From: Sesamum alatum
Taxonomy: Eukaryota; Streptophyta; Magnoliopsida; Lamiales; Pedaliaceae
Assembly: GCA_034509735.1 (NCBI GenBank)
Contig: JACGWO010000001.1
Coordinates: 36,211,966 to 36,275,965 of the forward strand
Reading direction: 5' to 3'
DNA: 64,000 bases
The notes beneath the pieces are model-generated. The model was given only the letters and a program-made list of their open reading frames with translations. It was not told where the DNA came from and searched no databases. Positions 1 to 7,136 of this stretch are shown in pieces. Each line of letters opens with the position of its first letter. Positions within the stretch are counted from its first letter, which is position 1. The translations under genes and the position numbers were made by a program.

Positions 1-200
1 GCCCAATTCCATACCCTAGACTAAGGCCGGGAGACGATAGACGGAAGGATCGTACCCGTACGGAATCGGCGCCTAAATTTTCACGCCAATTCACTTAGTC
101 TCTAGTGCCATGGACCGTTGCTAGACAGCCACCCATGGTAACGGGCCCTTGTGGGACACGGGCCCCAGTCTTGCTGAGGTGAACCTAAAGGGTCACACAC
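1..200 (+). promoter_or_regulatory. Conserved U3 module shared by LTR families A, B and C
   Basis: The block contains GGCGCCTAAA, a CCTAGTCTCTAGTGCCATGG-like stretch, a Kozak-like CACCCATGG, and AACCTAAAGGGTCACACAC. Recognisably the same order of motifs occurs in the B LTR (about 11920-12170, minus), in the solo C LTR (about 29930-30130, minus) and in both C arms (about 61830-62010 and 62425-62620), although the rest of those LTRs has diverged strongly. It lies far upstream of the TATA. A regulatory role is inferred from conservation only. Confidence 0.4.
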
Positions 201-253
201 AAATAACCGAGGAGGTTGAGAGATCGACTTGGAGTCAATCTCGAAGGATAAAA

Positions 254-468
254 TAAGTAATTGGATTACTTAAGGGAAAGTCCATTGGATGGACGGGCCA
301 ATATTGTATCGGGCTTTCATTTAATCTATAAATTGGATTTTCGATTAAATATGAAAAGTTGAGATGTTGAGACGTTGGATCTTTTAATTGGATTAAAAGA
401 TCAACGGGAATAATTTAAGTGGACATTAAATTGGATTTAATATTGGGTTCGTCGTAATTGGATTACGA
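254..468. repeat. Cluster of TGG-loop palindromes in the A LTR
   Basis: Five perfect inverted repeats, each with the three-base spacer TGG, follow one another. TAAGTAAT/ATTACTTA spans 254-272 and GTCCAT/ATGGAC spans 280-294. GATCTTTTAAT/ATTAAAAGATC spans 378-402 and continues past a bulged G. ATTAAAT/ATTTAAT spans 425-441 and TCGTAAT/ATTACGA spans 452-468. Others in this LTR are AGAAGT/ACTTCT (529-543) and TTGTCTCTTT/AAAGAGACAA (623-645, 10-bp arms). The same palindromes recur in most other A LTR copies (the partial and indel-bearing LTRs lack some). No family or function known to me explains them. Confidence 0.75.
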
Positions 469-798
469 TAAAATCGGTCCGTTTAAATTATACCCGAGAG
501 GAGAAATAATTCCTATTTTGCAAAAGGGAGAAGTTGGACTTCTTCCCTTAATTAAACATGGCCGACATGCTCCCTTGGAGGAAGCAAAATCATCCATGTT
601 GCATGCTAGGTGGTATGTTTAGTTGTCTCTTTTGGAAAGAGACAAATCAACTCCAATCAAGCTCTTCCCTTTTGGTATGATTTGATCATACCATAAATTT
701 TTGGTAGGCTTGATTGAAGAATTGATGGTGATTGATTGGAATGAATCTAGACATCCTTGGATGAACCTAGACACATTCCAATAATCACATTAATTATG

Positions 799-808
799 TA
801 TATATATT
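799..808 (+). promoter_or_regulatory. Candidate TATA box of the A LTR
   Basis: TATATATATT lies about 1.64 kb into the LTR and 580 bp from its end, where the U3/R boundary of a long copia LTR is plausible. It is kept in the other A LTRs (for example 8777-8786), though A5's 3' LTR has a shortened version near 59037. The start site is not mapped. Confidence 0.45.
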
Positions 809-966
809 AGAATATACAACACCAAGCATAAGTGATTCATTATTCATCTTTTTCTAGGAAAAAGAGAAGACAAAAATCCTCTCCTCTCTGTCAATTTTCG
901 TGCTCCCTCCCTCTCTTACACTTGTGTCTTCACTTGATTTTGAATCAAGAAGAAGAACAAAGTAAG

Positions 967-1004
967 TTTAAGAGAACACTAATTCATAGTGTTCTTCTCT
1001 TAAA
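967..1004 (+). other. R-region hairpin downstream of the TATA box
   Basis: TTTAAGAG (967-974) plus AACACTA (975-981) pair with TAGTGTT (987-993) and CTCTTAAA (997-1004), leaving loop ATTCA and a 3-nt bulge. Placed about 160 nt after the TATA box, it would be part of the transcript. Family B has a matching hairpin near 11182-11200 with TACACTA/TAGTGTA arms, that is, a compensated base pair. Function is unknown. Confidence 0.5.
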
Positions 1005-1388
1005 CCGATTCCTTCCTAAACCCGTTCTTTTCTAGCAAGAAGAACGTGTGTTTCTTCCTGTTGGTGTGGATCACCTTTGGAGAATCCATACGTTTGGATT
1101 TCGTGAGCATTCCGGAGAAGGAACAACGCTAGTAGCTGGGAGCATACGCTAAACAATCAAAGGTAACGGTTTATTACGCTTTGATTGATTTCATTTATAT
1201 ATCTATGCCCTATGTGTTTAAATATATGTTTTTCAATATTTACACATCCTACATCGAACGCCCGGTTGAGCACCCAATGGTACACCCCTTGGAATTCGCG
1301 TATTTTGAATTTGATTTAAATTTACGCACTTTTTTCTCGCTTTCTCGCTTCCGCTCGTGCTCCCGGGCGGATCCGCTTGTCCTTCAAG

Positions 1389-1400
1389 TGGTATCAGAGC
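1389..1400 (+). other. A1 primer-binding site (initiator tRNA-Met)
   Basis: TGGTATCAGAGC starts two bases after the LTR terminus. It is the standard plant copia site complementary to the 3' end of initiator tRNA-Met, and the match continues into CCGGTTCGATG. It primes minus-strand DNA synthesis. Confidence 0.95.
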
Positions 1401-1625
1401 CCGGTTCGATGTAAGGGGCATAGATCTATGTGTTTGGGCATGATCTACTTTTTTAAATGGCTTATTGGCATGTTAGATTACATAAATATATGAATAATAT
1501 GATGATTCAATTGTTTGGATTAATGGACTTTTGGCATGCTTAATTTTGTTAGATTGGATCTAAAATTGCATGCTTATTTTCAGAATAATATTAATGTTAT
1601 TGTGCTGAAACAGTTTTTGAAAAAC

Positions 1626-1790
1626 AAAAAAAAAAAAAAAAAATGGGATCGTCCGGCAGCGGCCGCGCGTGCTGTGCGCAGCCGGCCGCTGCCAGCGCGC
1701 GGCACAGAGCGCGCGGGCGCAGGGCGCGCAGGCTTGATGCCTGCGCGTGGCCGGCCGGCCAGCACAACGGCTGGGCCGTTTTGTGCCGTT
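1626..1790 (+). repeat. Poly-A run followed by hypervariable GC-rich tract
   Basis: About 18 adenines are followed by a GCGGCCGC/GCGCGC-type, self-complementary stretch ending at GGCCGGCCAGCACAACGG. The flanks are conserved in every copy but the tract differs in length and order: 9606-9815, 35007-35175, 47245-47427 (minus) and 31575-31743 (family B, minus). It is almost gone in A2 at 23370-23403. It is likely a slippage and recombination hot spot. Confidence 0.7.
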
Positions 1791-1875
1791 TTTCGACTTT
1801 TTTCCGGAAAATTCGATTTTCTGTATTTTTCTGCAAAATATTCTGAAAATATATTAATTTTGCATTTTGATTTTG

Positions 1876-2105
1876 GAATAATTGGATTATTCTTGGATTA
1901 ATTTTGCTTAATTAATTTGGGATTAATACATGCATTGGATGCATTGTGTAAAATGTCCATTAAATTTGAAATTTAAATTTTGCATATTATTTATATGTTT
2001 ATGCTTTTGTGATGTTGGACATCACTTGGATATTAGGAATATCCATTGGTTTTATTGCATGATTATTTGGAATAATTATGTTATATGTGAGTTGATGGAA
2101 TCAAC
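1876..2105. repeat. Cluster of TGG-loop palindromes in the A leader
   Basis: GAATAAT/ATTATTC (1876-1892), ATGCAT/ATGCAT (1930-1944), GTGATGT/ACATCAC (2009-2025) and ATTATT/AATAAT (2062-2076) all have spacer TGG. GGATATT/AATATCC (2028-2044) has AGG here but TGG in the copy near 10065. GTTGAT/ATCAAC (2091-2105) has GGA. A further one, TTAGAT/ATCTAA with TGG, lies at 1549-1563. The pattern therefore crosses the LTR/leader boundary. Confidence 0.7.
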
Positions 2106-2108
2106 ATG

Positions 2109-2492
2109 GGATGATCACAAAGCCCTAGACCTTGTGTATGGATGAATGAATGTTTATTTATTTTCTGTTGGGTGGGGCCTGCGTGCCTCTTGTTTTTGGG
2201 ACTATCATCTCCCGTATTTTCAGCCTTATGATGTTAAGGCTTGTTTTCTTTATTACCGATGTATTACTTTCAGTTGTAATGAGAGTAGATAGGATTGGTG
2301 AGGTTTCAATTTTAACAAGCAATTGAGTCGGAGACCCCAAGGAGGAGCATCAAGGCGTGAAACAAGAGCACTACAAGGCCCATTGGAATGACAATGGGTT
2401 TATTATTATTGTATTAATTTAGGACCACCCTAGACAGACCATAGACTCACTGCGGGCTCAGTGGGTCACATAGGTTGGGCTTGTGATCATCC
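2109..2492 (+). other. Long-range inverted repeat in the leader
   Basis: GGATGATCACAAAGCCC (2109-2125) can pair with GGGCTTGTGATCATCC (2477-2492), leaving one unpaired A and a 351-nt loop. Both arms are kept in the other A copies that retain the leader. They also occur in family B (28789-28804 with 31203-31219) and in D (10657-10673 with 60160-60175), where the base opposite the bulge varies but the pairing survives. An RNA structural role is inferred. Confidence 0.6.
2444..2467 (+). other. Conserved CGGGCT-loop hairpin in the leader
   Basis: Arms GACTCACTG and CAGTGGGTC (one G-T pair) enclose loop CGGGCT, just before the right arm of the long-range stem. D has GATCCACTG with the same 3' arm (60126-60149). 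Family B has a shorter version with the same loop (about 28817-28840, minus). The arms change while pairing is retained. Confidence 0.5.
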
Positions 2493-3205
2493 TAACAGGG
2501 GTATGCTATGTTTTATGCATGCGGCGTTTTTTTATTTATCGCTTTAAATATTGGATGTTTATGCATGCTAAAACACCATAATGTGATGAGGTTTCGGTCA
2601 CACTTAAACTCTCATTTGGTTGGACCAAATTAAATATTAGGCCCAGAACGAACTTGGATCAAAATGGTATTTTGGTCCGTCCGAGTCTTCCATCCACAGC
2701 AATATGGTGAGGAAGGCTACCACTACCCAAGTGTGGTCTCACGAGTCGTGGCACACTTGGAATAGGGAAAGCTGCACTATTGTTTGTGAACAAAAAGACT
2801 GCGCTCGTTGTTTCCCTGTCTCACGAGTCGTGGGGGCGGACAGTTTGAGGCATGATTTGGTTGATGGGTCGGGCCAACACTGAGTAACATGGTTCGCTTG
2901 GAGTCCTCGGGATCATGTGAATAGGTGAGCGCAAAATATCTTGGGAATCTCATTGGATGAGAATATGATATTGGATATCTCCCACAAGGTCTTCTTCATA
3001 TGAATCGTAAAAGCGGGGCATGGAGATTACGCTTGTGGATCCCAAGCCCACTAGGAAATTGGTTTCCCGAAACTCCGCTTGAGAGTGGCGGACTTTCGTA
3101 TAAAATAGTGTGAGGGTTAAAGACTAAAAGACCAAGTCTTCAACTTGAACAATAATATTACATCATCTGCTAATTTCTGCTTTACATTTTCATTAATGTA
3201 GATAT

Positions 3206-4370
3206 GTCTAAGAACCGTTAACCATGATTCTTGAGACTAACAAATTCAACGGAACGAACTACTCGGACTGGCTGAAAAATCTGAGGATTGTCCTCGGTTT
3301 CGAGAACCAAGGCTACGTCTTGGACGAGCCGCCACCAAGCGACTTACCGGAGGGGTCCACGCCTGAAGAACGTTTGACGTTCGAGAAATGGCATGAGGAC
3401 AAACCGGAAAGTACGCAGTATCATACTGGCTTCTATGTCTAACGACATCTAGAAGCAGTATGAGAGGCTGGGACAACGTCTCGCGCCATAATGCTCCGCA
3501 TGAACGAGGTTTATGCAGTTCCGGATAGGCATATTAGATATGCTGCCACAAAAGCATTCTTTGGCACCAAGCTCGCTGAAGGAGCGTCTGTACGGAGTCA
3601 TGGGGTCAAGATGCTCTCCCTAGTGGAGAAAACTCGAGGACCTTAAAACTGGGCTTAACAATGACACGTACATTGACGTGATCCTCCAGTCGCTTCCTCC
3701 ATCCTATGACCCGTTGTTGTAAACTACAACATGAACGGACTTGAGAAGTCTATTCATGAGTTGATCAACATGCTGGTCCAATACGAGGCAATGACCCACA
3801 AGTCGGCGCCGGCGTATTAATAGGAGAGGCTCGACCTCCAAGGCGAATGGCAAGAGGGCCGGACGCTGGAAGAGGAAGAAGGGCAAAGGGAAGACGATTG
3901 TTGCCCCTGCTCACGCTCCGGGCGCCCCTGTTGCTCCGGTTGGACCGAGCAAAGGGAAAGAGAAGGCTCGTGGTTCTCAGCGGTTCAAGGCAAATGATGT
4001 CTGCATGCATTGCCAAGGGAAAGGGCATTGGAAGAGGGAGTGCCCACAACTCCTCTCCAAGCCAGGTGTGTTTGTGGTTGAAGTTAATATGATTACTAAT
4101 TCTGCTTCATGGGTATTGGATACCGGGTGTGGTGCTCACATCTGCAATGATTTGCAGGCACTGCAAAGAAGCAGAAGGCTAACCAAGGATGAGATGATCC
4201 TGAGCTAGGCGATGGCAAGGCCGTTGCTGCGGAGGCCGTAGGATCACTAGAGTTAGCCATTAGTAGTCATGTTAGGATTGTAGTGAACGACTGTTTCTAT
4301 GTACCTAGCATGATTAAAAATATTGTTTCCATCCCGTCCTTGATAAGGAGGGATATGAATTTTACCATCA
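3206..4370 (+). pseudogene. A1 gag and protease, broken
   Basis: This is the remnant of the copia polyprotein N-terminus. Gag would form the cytoplasmic virus-like particle and the aspartic protease would process it. The start ATGTCTAAGAAC matches the intact A4 copy, but a missing base ends the frame after five codons. Recognisable pieces follow in order: the gag core with NGTNYSDW, a zinc knuckle of CCHC type (C-x2-C-x4-H-x4-C, 4002-4043), and a protease motif LDTGCGAH (DTG codons 4119-4127). Lesions include an amber codon at 3450-3452 (CAG in A4), an extra A near 3400, and indels near 3475, 3631, 3710, 3817, 4204 and 4335. It is not translatable as a unit. Confidence 0.9.
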
Positions 4371-4489
4371 ATAAAAATGTTTTTTTCATTATCAAAAGAT
4401 GGTATTTCTCAACTGCTTGGTACATTGGTCAACGGTCTGTACATACTTCAACAGTCTAATTGGATTATGACTGCAAAACACAAACGAAA

Positions 4490-5640
4490 ACGTGATGATC
4501 ATAATAACGCACAGATATGGCATGAGAGGTTAGGTCATATCTCTAAGAATAGGATAAGAAGGTTGGTGGACTCAAAGAGTCTAGAAATAGACGATTTGGA
4601 CAACCTACCGACCTGTGAATCCTGTCTAAAGGGAAAGATGACCAAGAAACTCTTTGTTGGACAAAGTACGCTAGCCAGTGGTCTGTTGGATTTGATCCAT
4701 ACAGATGTCTGTGGTCCACTAAATACTTAGGCTAGAGGTGGGTACTCGTACTTCATAACCTTTACCGATGATCACTCACGGTATGGTTATGTTTACCTGA
4801 TGAGGTACAAGTCTGAAGCCTTTGGAAGGTTTAAGGAATACAGACTTGAAGTAGAGAACCAAACTGGTCGAAAGATTAAAGCCCTTCGGTCGGACCGAGG
4901 TGGAGAGTATTTGAGTGGTGAGTTTACTGATTATCTAAAAAAGAATGGGATTCTCTCTCAGTGTACCCCTCCTGGAACACCGCAGCTTAATGGTGTGTCT
5001 GAAAGGAGGAATCAGACCTTGTTGGACATAGTCCGATCCATGATGAGTTTTACCGAACTACCCCTTTCCTTCTGGGGATACGCTCTTGAGACGGCGGCCA
5101 AAGTTTTGAACTTGGCGCCATCTAAAAAGTTATCCCAGACGCCATATGAGATATGGCATGGCAAGCCTGCCTCCTACAAATACTTGAAAGTGTGGGGTTG
5201 CCCCGCATATGTCAAGAGATTAGTGGGAGATAAACTGGACTCGAGGTCTAGTTTATGCAGGTTCATCGGCTATCCGAAAGAAACTGCGGGGTATTATTTC
5301 TATGATCCCTCCGAGCAAAAGGTTTTTGTCTCGCGAAACACAGTGTTCTTGGAAAAAGGTTTTCCATCGGATAGTCGACGCGATGAGGTACTCCTTGAGG
5401 AATCAAGTGAGGTACCTTATGAGGCGGCAGTGACATCTGAGCCAGTGCTTCCCACTGATATTGTTCCAGTCCTCCGTAGGTCGGCCAGAGTATCGCATGC
5501 ACCTGATAGGTATGGATTTCTAGGCCTGACCGGTCAGTTGGATAATGATCCAAAGACATACGGAGAAGCAATGTCGGACATCGATTCGGACAAGTGGTTT
5601 GAGGCCATGAAATCCGAGATGGACTCGATGGGTACAATCA
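4490..5640 (+). pseudogene. A1 integrase, one internal stop
   Basis: Integrase inserts the retrotransposon cDNA into the nuclear genome. The zinc-binding HHCC part is visible: histidine codons at 4521 and 4536, cysteines at 4614 and 4623. The catalytic D,D,E triad follows: Asp in HTDVCGP (4704), Asp in LRSDRGGEY (4893) and Glu in VSERRN (5001). After it come KRLVGDKLDSRS and the acidic linker to reverse transcriptase with YGEAMSDIDSDKW. An amber codon at 4728-4730 (CAG in A4) splits it. Otherwise one frame runs from 4800 to about 5880, the longest open stretch of A1. The family assignment is secure; activity is not expected. Confidence 0.9.
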
Positions 5641-5659
5641 AGGTTTGGACCCTAGTAGA

Positions 5660-7112
5660 TCCACCCAAAGGGGTTAAACCCGTAGGGTGTAAATGGGTCT
5701 ACAAAAGTAAGCTTGGAGTTGACGGGGAGGTTACAACCTTCAAAGCCAGGCTTGTGGCGAAAGGTTACACTCAACGACCCGGGGTCGATTTTGATGAAAC
5801 CTATTCGCCCGTAGCAATGGCCAAGTCCATTCGGATACTGCTTGCCATAGCAGCATGGTATGACTATGAAATATGGCAGATGGACGGTGAAAACGGCTTT
5901 CCTCAACGGTTTTGTAAAGGAAGAGATCTATATGGATCAGCCGGAAGGTTTCACAACTGTTGGAGAAGAGCAGAAGGTCTGCCGTCTCCAAAGGTCCATC
6001 TATGGCCTCAAACAAGCTTCCCGAAGCTGGAACATATGTTTTGATGAAGTCATACGGGGATATGATTTCATCAAGAACGAGTCCGATCCTTGTGTATACA
6101 AGAGATCAGTGGGAGCTCAGTTGCGTTTTCTGGTGCTTTACGTGGATGACATCTTGCTCATTGGGAATGATGCTAAAGATGTTGGGTACCACTAAAGCTT
6201 GGTTGTCAACGCAATTCTCCATGAAGGATATGGCGAGGCATCCTACATCCTTGGCATCAAGATCTACAGGGATAGGTGTAGAACGATGTTAGGAATGGCC
6301 CAATCCTCGTACATTGAGAAAGTCTTGAAGAGATTCAAGATGAAGAACTCAAAACGAGGATTCCTTCCAATGAGGCATGGAATTAAGTTATCCAAGAAGC
6401 AGTCTCCTAAGACTGATGAGGAGCTTAAAAGGATGTTGGACATCCCCTATGCTTCAGCTGTAGGCAGCATACAGTATACTGTTCAATGCACTAGACCTGA
6501 TGTGGCTTTCGCTTTGAGCGTAACAAGTCGATATCAGTCGTGTGCCGGGAGGCACACTGGAGTGCAGTCAAGACTATCCTGAAGTACCTGAAAAGGACTA
6601 AGGACATGTTCTTGATCTACGGTGTTGGAGAGTTGATACTGGAAGGCTATAGCGACGCTAGCTTCCATTCGGATGACGATGATGCCAAGTCTCAATCTGG
6701 TTATGTGTTCAGACATAATGGTGGCGTGGTTACTTGGAAGGGTTCCAAGTAGGCTACCACGGCGGACTGCACCATAGAGTTTTGAATACATAGCGGCTTT
6801 GGAAGCTGCCAAGGAGTGGTTTGGTTGATGAGCTACATCCAAGGGTTGGATGTAGTACCTAGCATTGCTAAGCCTGTAATTATCTTTTATGATAACAACG
6901 GGGCGATAGCGCTAGCAAAGGAACCGAGATCTCATCACGATCCAAGCATATTCTTAGACGCTGCCATCTGCTTTAGAGAGATGAATAGCAGGAGTGACGG
7001 TCGGTTGGACCGAGTCAACTCTGCAGAAAACATAGCAGATCCACTTGCTAAGCCCATGTCGCAAGTTGCCCATACTCACCATCTGAATAAGAGGTTCGAG
7101 GTCAATAGGTGA
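5660..7112 (+). pseudogene. A1 reverse transcriptase and RNase H, frameshifted
   Basis: This is the copia RVT_2 reverse transcriptase followed by RNase H; together they copy the RNA into DNA and remove the template. Reverse transcriptase shows KWVYKSKLGVDGE, KARLVAKGYTQRPG, the motif-A region (an extra G near 5885 shifts frame there), RSIYGLKQASRSW and YVDD (codons 6139-6150). Unlike A2-A4 it keeps the 340-nt core. RNase H has YSDASF, TAD..TIE and DNNGAIA but carries the indels common to all A copies (6777-6789, 6811-6824, 6933-6943) and an amber codon at 6750-6752. A private extra T near 6973 returns the last 50 or so codons to frame. It ends ...FEVNR-stop. Confidence 0.9.
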
Positions 7113-7120
7113 TTGGCTTT

Positions 7121-7136
7121 AGGCCAAGTGGGAGAT
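7121..7136 (+). other. A1 polypurine tract
   Basis: The purine-rich AGGCCAAGTGGGAGAT directly precedes the LTR start TGTTGG. It is the priming site for plus-strand DNA. Minus-oriented copies show the complement ATCTCCCACTTGACC next to their LTR ends. Confidence 0.8.

Larger units (their letters stand above)
1..1386 (+). repeat. A1 5' LTR, 3' three-fifths (window edge)
   Basis: This is the end of a Ty1/copia LTR. It closes with the family-A terminus CCTTCA, directly followed by AG and the primer-binding site. It aligns by eye with 7978-9364, the last 1.39 kb of the full LTR at 7137-9364, so about 840 bp lie outside the window. It carries a conserved U3 module, a TATA-like stretch, a strong hairpin downstream of the TATA and several TGG-loop palindromes. 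It differs from its 3' partner at many sites (for example 175-178 and 203-206), so A1 is not recent. Confidence 0.93.
1401..3205 (+). other. A1 untranslated leader between primer-binding site and gag
   Basis: This is an unusually long (1.8 kb) leader with no convincing coding frame. In order it holds a poly-A plus GC-rich tract, a run of short palindromes, the left arm of a long-range stem (2109-2125), a conserved CGGGCT-loop hairpin (2444-2467), the right arm (2477-2492), and a block ending in TTTCCCGAAACTCCGCTTGAGAG (split here by the gag start at 3206). The order is the same in A2-A5 and recognisable in families B and D. Packaging, dimerisation or translation roles are inference. Confidence 0.8.

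Noticed and set aside
1389..1412. Possible tRNA gene fragment at TGGTATCAGAGCCCGGTTCGAT.
   Set aside because: It is the primer-binding site, located two bases after the LTR end, and recurs at the same place in every element. No tRNA fold surrounds it.
1643..1846. Arg/Ala-rich frames across the GC tracts (also 9561-9882, 34947-35340, 47151-47510, 31429-31827).
   Set aside because: They are an effect of GC-rich composition, which removes stop codons in every frame and on both strands. The tract itself varies between copies.
3246..3476. Long open frames antisense to gag and pol (for example 3765-4049, 21055-21486, 44964-45395).
   Set aside because: They mirror the codon pattern of the real coding strand, and no independent domain is visible.
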